A stretch of 64,000 nucleotides of DNA from Manduca sexta (GCF_014839805.1 NC_051118.1:3278391-3342390); one strand, 5' to 3'; counted from the stretch's first letter, positions 45,011 to 56,884 are shown. Notes: generated by a model from the letters alone, not told the origin. Numbers and translations: made by a program.

Positions 45011-45322
45011 GAAGCGGCGATAGCCTAGTAGGTTGTGGAACGGACTGCCGTTCGCAGGTTCAAATCCCAAGGGCACACACCTCTGACTATTCTTAAATTA
45101 TGTGTGTATTCTTTGCGAATTATCGCTTCCTTTAACGGTGAAGGAAAATATCGTGAGGAAACCTGCATGCCTGAGGAGTTCTCCATAGGAATTTCGAGGG
45201 TGTGTGAAGTCTACAAATCCGCACTAGGCCAGCGTGGTGGACTAAGGCCTAATCCCTCAGTATTAGAGGCGGCCCATGCCCAGCAGTGGGACAGAATATA
45301 ATATAGGGCTGATATTATTATT
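45011..45322 (+). mobile_element. SINE-A, full-length reference copy
   Basis: A tRNA-derived head with A-box GATAGCCTAGTAGG and B-box GGTTCAAATCCC (45057-45068), a body with GGTGAAGGAAAATATCGTG and GGAAACCTGCATGCC, and the 3' end AGGGCTGATATTATTATTTT. About 310 bp. It resembles tRNA-derived SINEs abundant in butterflies. Eleven copies or fragments occur in the window. Confidence 0.85.
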
Positions 45323-45337
45323 TTATTTATTTTTTAA

Positions 45338-45342
45338 ACACA

Positions 45343-45396
<54 letters not shown>
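45338..45396. repeat. (CA)n microsatellite
   Basis: About 59 bases of nearly pure CA, lying exactly between the 3' end of SINE-A and the 3' end of an inverted SINE-B. Confidence 0.95.
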
Positions 45397-45397
<1 letters not shown>

Positions 45398-45652
45398 TAA
45401 TTACACGTTTATCTCTGAAGGGGTATGCAGAGGCGCAACTAGAGCACCCACTTTTCGCCAAGTGTGTTCCGTCCCATGATGTGGTAGGCGGCGAGCCTAT
45501 TTCCATATCGGGCACAAATTTAACACTCCGGGCTAATGATGAGCAGAAAAACCCATATATAACTTTGTCCGACCCGGGATTCGAACCCAAGACCTCAGAG
45601 CGCTGCCGTACCGCGCATGCAGTACAACTGCGCCACCGAGCCAGTCATTATC
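45397..45652 (-). mobile_element. SINE-B, full-length reference copy
   Basis: On the minus strand: A-box-like CGGTGGCGCAGTTGTACTGC, B-box GGGTTCGAATCCCGGG, then CGATATGGAAATAGGCTCGC and GGCGAAAAGTGGGTGC. The 3' tail runs into (GT)n, the CA repeat of the + strand. Confidence 0.85.
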
Positions 45653-45911
45653 AAATTAATTAAGTTTTGCACGTCTTATTATAACATCACAATATTTAGA
45701 GCATATTTCCGTCATAAAATGCAAATCAGCCTTCTTACAATGTCTCAAAACACGCGACTCGTAAGTCGATGTCGTATAATTTTAAAGTTTGCTCTCAATC
45801 AATCACAATAAAAAGACATGGAGTCGTAGACTAAACAGCTAATGTAGATAGTACTTATTTATTACCATTTCTTTGGGTGTGTCTTCTGTACTTGGTTGGC
45901 TTATATATTTA

Positions 45912-46018
45912 TTAACTTTTGCCTGCGGCTTTGCGCGCATGAAAGAGTTTTTCCGGAATAGATATTTCCCGAAATAAAAGTAGCCTATAGCACTTAGGAG
46001 TAATGTACTTTTCTATAA
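45912..46018 (-). repeat. Helitron-related 3' end fragment
   Basis: AACTTTTGCCTGCGGCTTTG is the inverse of the CCGCGGGCAAAAG end of 57834-58717, and TAGCCTATAGCACTTAGGAG matches its interior. Confidence 0.55.
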
Positions 46019-46149
46019 GTGAAGAAAAAATAAAATATTTCATATTCGGCTTATAAATTCCAGAGATTAGCGCGTTCAAACAAACTCTTCGATATTATAA
46101 TATTAGTATACATGTGTCGAGTAGCACTAACTCGAGAAGTGGTGAAATA

Positions 46150-46205
46150 ATTTAATAATAATATCAGCCCTGTGTTATATACTATCCCACTGTTGGGCCC
46201 AGCCC
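46150..46205 (-). mobile_element. SINE-A 3' end fragment
   Basis: TAATAATATCAGCCCTGTG and TATCCCACTGTTGGGCCC match the inverted SINE-A end. Confidence 0.6.
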
Positions 46206-46394
46206 ATTATGCCAGTCGATGCTATACTAGTTTCCAGCGTGGCAACCCTGAAAAGGGCATTGACGTCTTGAAATACACGTATATTACAAAAAAGCATTCG
46301 CACCTTTCGGTTGCCCGTGATATGTTGCTAACCAATAAGTCAAATATATTGAACCTATCCAAGGATAAAACCAATGGGCGCTTATAAAATAAAC

Positions 46395-46640
46395 ACACAT
46401 ATGACACGCCTTTATCGTCGGAGGAGTAGGCAGAAGTCTAACTAGGACACTAAATTTTCTCCTAATGTGTTCCGACTTCCGTCCCACGATGTGAGGAGGC
46501 GACCTTATTGCCATATCGGACATAAATTCCAGACAGGTTAACAGTGAGAAGAAAAATCCAATATAACTTCACCCGATCCAGTATTGAACCCGGAACCTGA
46601 GAGTAGTTGTATCGCGCACGCAATACAACTTCGCTATTTA
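46395..46640 (-). mobile_element. SINE-B copy
   Basis: Inverted: GCCTTTATCGTCGGAGGAG at the left, CAGTATTGAACCCGGAAC (B-box) and TCGCGCACGCAATACAAC at the right. The tail is CACACATATGACACGCC. Confidence 0.75.
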
Positions 46641-46911
46641 GGGAGTCAAAATGAACGAAACGCTTATAAAACGAATAAAATAAAAGACGTGCGTAGGGTT
46701 GGCACTTTTCTTTATTCATTCAGTAATAAATATTTATGATAACCGTTATTATGGTCAAACAATGTTTACATGAATTTGAGATTAAAATACATCTGAAAGA
46801 TACGTTTCTGAGAAGACTCACTTTGTAAATTAAATAATGCAATTACCACTATGTGAAACAAAAAACAATATTTGTTTTTCAATTTTAATTATTGTGTCTG
46901 CAACAACATCA

Positions 46912-46913
<2 letters not shown>

Positions 46914-46947
<34 letters not shown>
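46914..46947. repeat. (CA)n microsatellite
   Basis: About 34 bases of pure CA with no SINE attached in the visible flank. Confidence 0.95.
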
Positions 46948-46951
<4 letters not shown>

Positions 46952-47569
46952 AAGTGTTTTAACAACGGGAAAACTAAACGGGAACAAAAATACGATTAAA
47001 TTTTAGCATATTTTGAATAGTATTCTAATATAAACTGTTTTCTTTTGGGTTTAAAATATTATTGTAATTATTATATGTTATTATTTTTTATACATTTAAT
47101 TCAGATCTCATGTTTTGGTCGCTGAGTTTGTAACGCTTGTTACGATGTGTCCACACTAAATGCAGAGTATTTAAGAAAAATAGAGCTCAGTTTAATAAAA
47201 ATCTAGCTTAAGCTCGACCGTGTAAAAGAATTTAAAAGTAATAAAATAAAATGCCTTCTCGATTAATACGGCAGCATATGTGACAACCCTAGTAACCAAC
47301 TGACTATATCAAGAAGATATTATTAATATGACATTTTACTTTGCCTATTCATGAACGTATGGCATGCTTTTAAAATAGTTCTTTGTGCTAGTAAATGGCT
47401 CAGGTTTGCAATAATTAATAACAACCTTGGGTTTGAAAATGGAAGGGAAAAGGAAGACTTATTAAAACAGGACTACACTAGCTATTCAATGTGCAGCTTA
47501 TTCATTTCTAGGTGCTGCTGGCGGTTCCGCCCATGTCGAGGTCATATAAATATTCTATACCAGAGATAT
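46948..47569. other. No recognised feature
   Basis: AT-rich, non-coding. Confidence 0.35.
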
Positions 47570-47884
47570 CCAGTCTTTTTTTTCTCATAGACCCCTTTAA
47601 AAATTTTGCCGGTTTCGGTGGACTCCCTGCAGCTAAATTTTTACCATATTTCCCAGAATATGCAAGTTTTTACATGTAACAGTCGGTGAGCTTCTTAAAA
47701 TATTATCTGTCTATATTGACAGGTGATGTCAAGCAAACATTTTAGTTCTTTTCTATCAAACTTGAACATTCATGGACCCCCAGTTACAAATTGTTAAACC
47801 CCATTTTTTGGTCACGCCATCGTAGACCCCTATCGAGCCTTCAAGGACCCCTATTGGTCCTGGACAACTTGGGTATCAATGCTC
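47570..47884. repeat. Possible hAT-like repeat with ACCCCT words
   Basis: CAGAGATATCCAG near 47561 faces GGTATCAATGCTCTG near 47873-47886. The interior repeats GACCCC(T/C) (47588, 47776, 47825, 47846). This recalls short hAT-type repeats starting CAG.G, but no duplication was found. Confidence 0.35.
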
Positions 47885-47990
47885 TGTACTATTATAAAGC
47901 TGAAGAGTTTGTTTGTTTGTTTTCTTTGGTCGCACTAATCTTAAGAATTACTTGAGGTTTCGTACTAAAACTACGCCACCAAGGGAGTCA
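47885..47990 (+). repeat. Helitron-related 5' fragment
   Basis: ACTATTATAAAGCTGAAGAG then TTTGTTTGTTTG and CGCACTAATCTTAAGAATTA follow the start of 57834-58717. Confidence 0.55.
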
Positions 47991-48068
47991 TACCTACAGG
48001 TATATAACTGTTTCCAATTATTTTGAAAATTCCCTATAACAGCGGTCTGGTTTCTTTTATATATAAAA

Positions 48069-48407
48069 TAATAATAATAATATCAGGCCTGTATTATATA
48101 CTTGCCCACTGCTGAGCACGGGCCTCCTCTACTACTGAGAGGGATCAGGCCTCAGTCCACCACGCTGGCCTAGTGCGGATTGGTAGACTACTAGACTTCA
48201 CACACCTTCAAAATTCCTATAGAGTACTTTTCAGATGTGCAGGTTTCCTCACGATGTTTTCCTTCACCGTTAAAGCGAACGATAAATTAACAAAGAATAC
48301 AAACATGATTTTTTAGAAAAGTCAGAAGTGTGTGCCCTTTTGGATTTGAACCTGCGGACATTCGTCTTGGCAGTCCGTTCCACACCCAACTAGGCTATCG
48401 CCGCTGT
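48069..48407 (-). mobile_element. SINE-A, full-length inverted copy
   Basis: Runs from AATAATATCAGGCCTGTATT (3' end) to AGGCTATCGCCGC (head). The B-box inverse GGATTTGAACC is present. About 335 bp. Confidence 0.85.
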
Positions 48408-48756
48408 TATAAAAATATATGTATATAAAAATCTACGTTATAAACCTATCCGGAATATGACTCAGAGATTTTCGAATCAGACAACAAAATAATAAAAATA
48501 AAACTACCGCTATGACGCAATCAAAATGCAAACCGATCAATTATTTGGCAGACAATTTTGATCCCTTTATAATTTGGGTTATTTTGGCTTGATGCGTATT
48601 TACGGCGAAGTAATTGTACACAGTACAGTGCGTCATATAATCGTGTGTGTAATGGGGTCGTTTAAGTTCAAACTGGATTGGAAATGTTTGGATGATGTGA
48701 CTAATTAAAATATTAATTTAACTCCGTAAGGTCCTATAAAGATGGTGTAGTTTATA

Positions 48757-48786
48757 CGGGGTATCAGCACGCGTGTTGATACCCCG
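48757..48786. repeat. 30-bp palindrome centred on ACGCGT
   Basis: CGGGGTATCAGCACG then CGTGTTGATACCCCG. The two halves are exact inverses except for one pair. It could form a cruciform or be a dimeric protein-binding site. Confidence 0.85.
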
Positions 48787-49689
48787 GGGCTTCCTCCGAG
48801 AAAACAATCTTGAGCATTCGTGCTCTACATTTCGGCGCATGTGTTTATGTGGGAATACTTATGCTAGGATTTATGAATAAATAAAAAAAAACTTCCTCTT
48901 TTTGAAAAATTTCAACTATTCAAACATTCTTTATTGTCTATCTAAAAGTGTTCGTTGCGAATCAAAATGATGTCTACTCTATGAGGAGATGCACGGTAAC
49001 AATTATAGTGGCGATTTTTTATTATGAACTTAATGAAATAATTATAAAAAAAACATAATATATTGCATATATATTATGTTTGTTTTAATTACTATAAAAT
49101 TTCGAATAGATAGTTTTTAATAATAAAATAGGGGCACTATTTTGCTAGTGGCGAGCCTTAACACGCGTACTTTCTGCATGTTTTATATGAAAGCATACAA
49201 ATTTGAGTGTATACCGTTTATTGCGCACTTGGTCGAGCTTGAGTGGAGTTTTTAGCTCGTTTGAAAAGTAGTGCGCATAAGATTATGCGTTATGATCTTG
49301 GAATACGAAGATCATGACTATATTTATCTATTTATATCTGAATTATTTATCGTATGATTGGCCATTTAGGTATTTAAGTTGTGTAGTCAGTCTAGAAAGT
49401 TCTCCGTTTCCACATTACTCATTATCCTGTGCCGCAGAAAAAAAGGGTAAAAATATTATATTGTGTATTAAAAACATGTATCCTCTATGAATCATGTTTT
49501 TAGTTCTTAGAATTGCCATTTGCACTAATCTTTTCCTTTTTTATGAACTATAAAGAATCAGGCGATCGTGAATAGGATCATCAGGTTCTGTACCCAACAT
49601 TATTTTCCTTTATATTTATATATTTATAATACTATGATAAATGATCCATTTATACGGCATAATTATTTATATAATTGACATGATAACTC
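48787..49689. other. No recognised feature
   Basis: AT-rich, non-coding. Confidence 0.3.
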
Positions 49690-49755
49690 ATAATAATATC
49701 AGCCCTGTATTATATACTGTCCCGCTGCTGATCACGGGCCTCCTCTACTATCCAC
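49690..49755 (-). mobile_element. SINE-A 3' end fragment
   Basis: TAATAATATCAGCCCTGTAT to CACGGGCCTCCTCTACTA. Confidence 0.65.
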
Positions 49756-50884
49756 TAATAATTTATATTCTGTAAAAATTCAGCTCTGCCTGTTACGGTT
49801 CACAAGATAGTCTTAAAAATGTAATCACATTCAGACAGACTTTTAATTATAGGGTCCCATTGGTGTACTTCGGGTAAAGAACCCTAAAATAATTGACTTT
49901 AGGTCACCTTTACTTACTTGCATACAGTAGGTAAAGTACGTTATACTTAAATTAGCAATAACTAAAACAAAAACGATGCGTCAGTTCCAATATTTGAGTT
50001 TACCAAACATTTTAATATTACATCCAGGTAAATATAATGAACTAATACATTCAAATGTTAAAGGTTTTGGTTTTGCGGATTCATTTCTATAACGTATAAT
50101 AAACTTACTGCCAGAGTACTGATGAAGTGAAGTTTTGGTGGAACAAGATATATTGGATGCTCTGCTGGCTTTAAGGGAAGGGACTAGCATAAGAGAGGGT
50201 AGGGTAAAATTAGTTTTTCTATCTACTAATTGATTTTATATTAAAACCCTACCATACACATTTAATAACCAAAGAAATCAAATCTTATAAAAATATATAA
50301 TCTAATAAATCTATTTCTAGTATAAACTAACGTACTAATAATTGTTTTGTAATATGCAAGTGGCATTGAACAGTGTGTTCAGCAGGAACTGGCTTTGCCC
50401 CACAAATATGATAATTTTTATGTCTTGTAAAACAAATAATGGACATAATATTGATTATCGCACTCTTTACGACTGTAAACAGAGTGCAACCTGCAAATAT
50501 TTTGATATCTGTCGCACAGTCGGTGCTAAGTCTCAATTCTTTGACGGCCGCGGTTCATTAGCATTTTTTTTATACAGATGAATGAGAAAATAACCAAGCC
50601 GCACCGGTGGTAAGCGATCAGTGTGACCATATCTATTTTAAAAGTGACTGTTTAAACCATTAAACGATTGATTTGTTTCGATGAATTTATTATAGGTGGT
50701 GGGCTTGTATAGATATAGTTCGAAGCTCTAGGATTTGTTGCTACAGTTTACGGATAGTCGCGATTTTTACAATCTTGTCTTGTAATAAATAGATATCAAT
50801 AACCGACATTAACGCGAAGTGTATTTTTTTATATTTGTTACCTCATTTACCGATTTGTAAATTTTTATTTTTTTTAAATGGATA
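49756..50884. other. No recognised feature
   Basis: AT-rich DNA with short chance frames only. Confidence 0.3.
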
Positions 50885-51020
50885 CATTTGCGGATTGGTT
50901 TTATATATTTTATTTTAAAATCATATAAGTTTTTTGGTTTTTAAAATAAAATAATTGGAATAAGTATGTTGTCCAAGTAATCGAAATTGCGAATTTTGCT
51001 TTCTTGTGTTGGGTTTGACT
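50885..51020 (+). repeat. Repeat K, copy 2
   Basis: GGAATAAGTATGTTGTCCAAG-like wording and CGAAATTGCGAATTTTGCTT match 27745-27960. Confidence 0.5.
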
Positions 51021-51074
51021 GGATCTACTTCGTACATTAATATATCCATAGCATCACACATTTTTCCTTTTGAA

Positions 51075-51145
51075 GGTTAGGCAGAGGTGTAACACCTCAG
51101 CGCCGTAGTTTTACCGCGTGCGTAACAACTATGCCGTCAATGCAC
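51075..51145 (-). mobile_element. SINE-B fragment with internal deletion
   Basis: GGTTAGGCAGAGGTGTAAC joins directly to ACCTCAGCGCCGTAGTTTTA, so the whole SINE centre has been lost. Confidence 0.55.
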
Positions 51146-53666
51146 TCTATTTCTTACTAACATAAAAAAGCAAAAAAAAACTTTATAACAAAAAATTTAT
51201 CCACCTTTAAAAATAACAAATAATTTACCTATTTACTGTTTACTAATGTTTTAGTCGACGACTTATTAAAATTGCTAAGTTAGATAAACACATGAACAAA
51301 TATATGAAAACAATTTTTAATTTGAATTACCCACTGACTTTAATATAGGTAATGTTAAATTATTATTTGTTTTTTAGTGGTTTTTGAAGGTGGTTTAATT
51401 TTTAATTATTCTGAAACCTAATTGAACAAATCCATTTAGACATACGTTGTCACATTTTTTACTAGAACTCCTTTAGACAGAATCAAGGTGATCAGAACAA
51501 ACAATTTGTTTGTGATCGTGGAATAATAAATAATAACATGTGTACAAATGTTCCTCGTATTGACTGTTCCGTGATGCAAGGTTCGAGAAGTTTTCGGCTC
51601 TATTACAAGGGCGACCGGCTGTCGGTAGTTGGTTAAATCAAGATTCGTAAGAAAACTGCTAGAAATCAAAATACATATATCAGCTAACAATAATTCGTTT
51701 GACACTTATTGTCTAGGATAACTTCAAAAAAATTAACTTTAAAACAATATAGAGTTGTGATTCTTAACTACAGTGGCGGCCCTAAAATCCAGGTGAAAAC
51801 AAACGAGACACCGGACGGAGTAAAAAAAGGTCCTCCAAAGCACCGCGCGGGCCCTGGTTGCCATCACCTCTGCTGATCTATAAACTAATAGTCAATTTAG
51901 AATTAGTAGTTACCGAAAAACAAATTTTAGGAAGTGTTTGGACTTTTGCTCTGGAGGGAAGTGGACAATTAATATTTCCAACTCCTTCCTATCTTTCTAT
52001 TTGATTAATTTCGTTGCGGGATAATGACATATTAGTTTACCCTGAGACTCGCCGAGCTTCACTGCTCGGTGTCATAAAATGCGTGCCACTGCTGATCCTG
52101 GCTTACAGGAGTTGTAGTGGTGGGTGTGAGGGCGGGAAAGTCTCTATAAGTGTTTGGACTTGTAAATTTTTTTACCTGTTCATGTGTTTTTTTTAATGTT
52201 TTGTTATTTGACTCCCGTTACGGTGGCGTGTTTATCTGTGACGCCAAGCAACAGCAGAGCCTGTGACAGTAAGCGTGTTTTTAGTAAAATATTTTAATAA
52301 TAATTGGTCAAGGGAAGTACCTTTCGTCTATAGGCATAAATTATTTTATAATTGCATCTTCATAGCTAAAATGCGATTTTTGCTTAAAGTAGATGTAAAT
52401 AGGTATTTAAATATATTTCCGCTTGTAGTCGGTCGATCTAGGACTTTTTAAAACGCTCGTATTCGATCCTGTAAAGATCTTGCGGAAATTTAAAATTGTA
52501 TAAATTACTATAATTGTATTTAGGAAGGATGAATTATAATTTAGGAAACAATAAGAAATAAGGAAAATATCATGTTTAATTTGACATGTTTCGACTCAGA
52601 TATTGTTTGGAGGGTTTGCGGGCTAAAATTGGCATTTTACAGCCTTTTACGAGTTGAATTCGCTACTTCACCACATTAGCATTAGATAATCACATCCTTT
52701 TACAGATGCTTTAGTCATTGCATTACCAGGATAATGAGAAATAATATTTTACCAAGCGTATAATCTTTGAATAAACTTTTGTATGTTGATTTCATTGTAT
52801 GCTGCAGGAAAATCAAACCTAGTCATAAATCATAACTATCGTGCGAAAGAAAAACCATATTTTGCTACGATGAATCATAATCGATTAGATATTATTATTT
52901 TTTTATTATCTTAATCACATTCTCAATAATATGTAGGCATTTAGTTTTCCAATAGATAGCAGGTTGGATAGTCCTGCGAAAAATGTTTTTGGGTAAAAGG
53001 CAGTATAGGTATTATTCTCTGAATAGTAATTTGCTTGTTATTAAAATACCATCAAAATCATATTAACCCTTTCGTTAACAAGCCAGAAAGATAGGCAACA
53101 AATCAATTGTTCATTGTTACGTCAGCCATGTGTTCTATATATACTTCTCGATTTTAACACTTTGGTAATTCCATTTTGTTTATTGTTCATGATTCATTTT
53201 AGGTGACCGCGAATTAGGTTAAATTATTTGTCTTTTTTATTTTCTTTATTCACCCGACACCGCCATTTGCGGTATCATTCTACTTCTTAAAAACAACGTT
53301 CTTTGAAATTAATTACGTCTTCGAACTATTTAATTCGTTTTGGGTTTAATTTATATGAGGAATTTGAAATTGCGCAGCATATTGCAGTTTTATTGAAATT
53401 TATATATCAACTTAACCTACAATGGTACTACAATATAGTGGTGTATAGAGTAAATATAATACAATTCATATTATAAATTAGAAACAAGCTTTTATTTAAA
53501 TGCTCTAAAACAAAAATAACCCTTAAATTGCATAAATGTTTGTTTTATACTATGTGGAGAGAAAATCTTGTGTATGGAAAATTTTATTCTAATTGGTTGA
53601 GGATAACTGCTTTAAAATTCATTTGCAAGACTTGATCCGAACATATATAAATACGTGTATACAATA
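51146..53666. other. No recognised genes; AT-rich
   Basis: A transposon-end-like CAGTGGCGGCCCTAAAAT occurs near 51772 with a GC patch to 51870. Otherwise nothing recurs. Presumed intron or intergenic. Confidence 0.3.
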
Positions 53667-53668
53667 TA

Positions 53669-53693
53669 CTTAGTCTGGCCATAAATACTGTTA
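53669..53693 (+). repeat. Mariner left TIR
   Basis: Starts CTTAGTCTGGCCATAAATAC right after TA. Four differences from the right TIR. Confidence 0.85.
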
Positions 53694-53810
53694 CACTTAA
53701 TTATAAAAAAATATTACATTTGAATTTCGAATCTGTCATTTTTATACGATTGTTCATTGTGTTTTCTCATTTTGGCGCCAATACATTGTAAAATATTTTG
53801 CGATATTAAA

Positions 53811-54851
53811 ATGGTGTGGGGTGATAAAGAGAACCGAATCGCTGTGATAGCATTACACAAAGTAGGTATGGAGCCAAATGCAATTTTTAAAACTCTCCAT
53901 ACACTTGGTATTAGTAAAATGTTTGTGTACCGGGCTATTAATAGGTACAATGAGACCTCCTCTGTTTGTGACAGAAAAAGATCTGGCCGTCCACGTAGTG
54001 TTCGTACGAAAAAGGTGGTCAAAGCAGTAAGGGAAAGAATTCGAAGAAATCCTGTCCGAAAGCAAAAGATTTTATCTCGGGAAATGAAGATAGCACCTAG
54101 AACCATGTCGCGTATTTTAAAAGATGACTTAGGACTTGCAGCCTATAAGAGACGCACTGGCCATTTCTTAACTGATAATTTAAAGAAGAATAGGGTGGTA
54201 AAATCGAAACAACTACTGAAGCGGTACGCAAAGGGAGGTCACAGAAAAATTTTGTTTACGGATGAGAAAATTTTTACAATTGAGCAACATTTTAACAAAC
54301 AAAATGACCGTATTTATGCTCAAAGCTCTAAGGAAGCTTCCCAATTAGTCGACAGAGTGCAACGTGGACATTATCCGACTTCAGTGATGGTTTGGTGGGG
54401 TGTTAGCTATGAAGGAGTGACTGAGCCATATTTTTGTGAAAAAGGTATCAAAACATCGGCACAAGTGTATCAAGATACCATTCTTGAGAAGGTAGTTAAG
54501 CCCCTTAACATCACCATGTTCAATAACCAAGTATGGTCCTTCCAGCAAGACTCGGCGCCGGGTCATAAAGCTCGGTCCACGCAGTCTTGGTTGGAATCGA
54601 ACGTTTCGGACTTCATCAGAGCTGAAGACTGGCCGTCGTCTAGTCCCGATCTTAATCCGCTGGATTATGATTTGTGGTCAGTTTTAGAGAGTACAGCTTG
54701 CTCTAAACGCCATGATAATTTGGAGTCCCTAAAACAATCTATACGATTGGCAGTGAAGAATTTTCCCATGGAAAGAGTGCGTGCTTCTATTGATAACTGG
54801 CCTCATCGTTTAAAGGACTGTATTGCAGCCAATGGAGACCACTTCGAATAA
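53811..54851 (+). CDS. Mariner transposase, DD37D, 346 aa, open frame
   Basis: The start is the ATG at 53811 (MVWGDKENRIAVIALHK). An open stretch upstream has only a TTG. Two helix-turn-helix regions (residues 1-50 and about 75-125) are linked by GRPR at 59-62, the bipartite DNA-binding arrangement of Tc1/mariner. The catalytic acids are D151 (FTDEKIFTI), D247 (QQDSAPGH) and D285 (SPDLNPLDYDLW), with 37 residues between the last two, which puts it in the DD37D (maT) group. It cuts at the TIRs and inserts at TA. There is no stop or frameshift, so it may still be active, although the TIRs differ at four positions. Confidence 0.92.
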   Translation: MVWGDKENRIAVIALHKVGMEPNAIFKTLHTLGISKMFVYRAINRYNETSSVCDRKRSGRPRSVRTKKVVKAVRERIRRNPVRKQKILSREMKIAPRTMSRILKDDLGLAAYKRRTGHFLTDNLKKNRVVKSKQLLKRYAKGGHRKILFTDEKIFTIEQHFNKQNDRIYAQSSKEASQLVDRVQRGHYPTSVMVWWGVSYEGVTEPYFCEKGIKTSAQVYQDTILEKVVKPLNITMFNNQVWSFQQDSAPGHKARSTQSWLESNVSDFIRAEDWPSSSPDLNPLDYDLWSVLESTACSKRHDNLESLKQSIRLAVKNFPMERVRASIDNWPHRLKDCIAANGDHFE

Positions 54852-54950
54852 GCTTTTTATATTTTTAATTGTTTTATATTTATGTATTAAACTGACACAC
54901 TGTAAAAGTAATAAATGTTATTTGCAGTTAACAATTTTCTTTTTTCTTTA

Positions 54951-54975
54951 TTACAATATTTATGGCAAGACTAGG
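54951..54975 (-). repeat. Mariner right TIR
   Basis: Ends GGCAAGACTAGG before TA. The inverse of 53669-53693 with four differences. Confidence 0.85.
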
Positions 54976-54977
54976 TA

Positions 54978-55301
54978 CATATATAGTAACATAGTGAGTT
55001 AAATAAGAGCTTGGAAAATAAGCACTTCACAAGATTATTTAACGATTCCGTCAGATTAATGATAAAAACTATCCACTCTAGTTTGATAATTACGTTGAAT
55101 ATTAGATTTACTCTATTAATACGTTATTATTTTGGCTTTCTGTATGTGTGTCTTTTTATATATAAATTCAATGGGCATGCAGTATTTGCTACTGTGAAAC
55201 AAACTAAGCTGCGTTTGTATCTTAGACTGGCATCACATAGGTTTAAGCATAAATAATGAGCTGCATGCAGGCTACAATGCATTTTTTTTGTAGTTTTCTA
55301 A
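54978..55301. other. No recognised feature
   Basis: AT-rich spacer between the mariner and a short Helitron. Confidence 0.3.
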
Positions 55302-55477
55302 TCTATATCTATAATATTATATAAAGCTAAAGAGTTTCAGCGCACTATTCTCAGGAAATACTACAGATTTATATTTTTTTTACTAAGTGAGAGCTACATT
55401 ACTCCTGTGCAGTGCTATAGGTTACTTTTCTCTCAGAAAAAGTTTAACACGCGGGCGGGGCAGCAGGCAAAAGCTAG
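55302..55477 (+). mobile_element. Short Helitron-like element, 176 bp
   Basis: It starts TCTATATCTATAATATTATA after A and ends GCAGGCAAAAGCTAG before T. It shares the GCTATAGG and GCGGGCGGGG words with 57834-58717. Confidence 0.65.
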
Positions 55478-56424
55478 TTAGTGATATTAGGGAAAATAAT
55501 GGCAATCAGATAAATTTATTTATCATTTAGAGCCTGTTACACAAGTTTCAAGTTAATTATTTAACAGTTATCGTATTAAACAACGAATGTAGATAATACT
55601 CATATTATCATTCATTTGGGTATGACTTTTTTATTTGGTCGGGTTATACATTTGTGTGACGAAAGACGAAACAGGCCCTTTATATTTTTTAAAGTAGATA
55701 TGTTTTTGAGTTAAAGGAAACACTTTTAGCATGTATGTAGGTACTAGATCGTTGTCTTTGGAAACTGCGAAGTCGTGCCTTCATTTAGTGATGATAGCCA
55801 TCGTTAGGTTCTTGTGCCCGTCTAGATTATCCAGGCTAGATTAAGGATCCAGCGGAGGGACGAGTTATGTTTGTAAATGTTTTAATAAGATGTTTACGTG
55901 AGTAACCGGTTAAGGATTTATAAATCGCTGGTTCTAGTAAATATTATTTATTTTGAATTTATTGCACTCCATAAATATTAAAATATAGGTTTTACAAATT
56001 AAGAAAAGTACCTAATCGTGTATCCTGCAAAGCACGGCAATATATGTAAGACAGAGAAACTTTTTCTCAATTTTTTTTGTTTAAATCTAATTATATCTAA
56101 GGGCAGTCACACTCATCGTCTCCATGGCATTATTTTTAGCTCTAGGTTCCAATTTGGGTTATATTACTGACATAATTACTCTACAATGTTAAATTAATTG
56201 ACGTTCCACTTGCGGCGTGATGTCGGTACTAAGAGAAATACTTTTGCAACACACCTGAAATATTATGTTTTGTCGACCCCACAAACCCCACAGAGAAATC
56301 TTAGACAATGACAATCTCATTCCATGTTGCTTCCAGCGAAATCTAAGTTTAAAAACAATCATCCTCGGTGTATAAGAGTAAAATCACATTTTTAACGCAT
56401 TCATAAGTAAATATCGCAAGTTCT
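55478..56424. other. No recognised feature
   Basis: AT-rich, non-coding. Confidence 0.3.
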
Positions 56425-56525
56425 GGACATAGGCCTCCCCCATTGAGCGCCACAGGGACCGGTTCTGGGCCGCCCTCATCCATCGGACTCCGGCGACCCT
56501 CACCAGGTCCTGGACCGACGACCGA
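56425..56525 (-). mobile_element. LINE fragment, GC-rich
   Basis: CTGGACATAGGCCTCCCCC, then GGGCCGCCCTCATCCATCGG and CTCCGGCGACCCTCACC resemble the inverted 3' coding end of a LINE related to, but distinct from, family E. Confidence 0.5.
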
Positions 56526-56529
56526 CTAG

Positions 56530-56690
56530 TGTAATTACTTGAAATAATAAGACGTCTCATGTCTCAGGAGGGCGAGCGCAGTGGAATACCAAACAATACT
56601 TTGTAATTTAAAGTCTCGGATTGTGTTTCCACTGTTTATGGGCGTTGGTATCGCCTACCATCAGGCGAACGGCAAGCTCATCTATAGTAA
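56530..56690 (-). repeat. Family C repeat copy
   Basis: Inverted half unit: ATGTCTCAGGAGGGCGAGCG to CAGGCGAACGGCAAGCTC. Confidence 0.7.
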
Positions 56691-56884
56691 TAAAAAAAGT
56701 AATTTCTCGGTTTGTATCTACCGATAACAATAGTACGAGTGTCAAAGGGCATTTGATGTCAACTCAGGACAACAAGGAAAACTTTATTTATATACATTAT
56801 CATTATCCTGGTGATTGTACCTAACCTGTCAGATAAGAATGATAAGTATGCGACTTGTATGCAAAAATGTCATTGCCTATTAAA

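Larger units (their letters stand above)
53669..54975 (+). mobile_element. Mariner (DD37D, maT-type), 1307 bp
   Basis: TIRs of about 25 bp match at 21 positions: left CTTAGTCTGGCCATAAATAC, right (inverted) CCTAGTCTTGCCATAAATAT. TA dinucleotides flank both ends (53667-53668, 54976-54977), the Tc1/mariner target. The transposase frame is open from ATG to stop. Its length is normal for mariners. Confidence 0.92.

Noticed and set aside
45276..45590. Open frames over the CA microsatellite
   Set aside because: Threonine-histidine or cysteine-valine runs come from the dinucleotide repeat and not from a gene.
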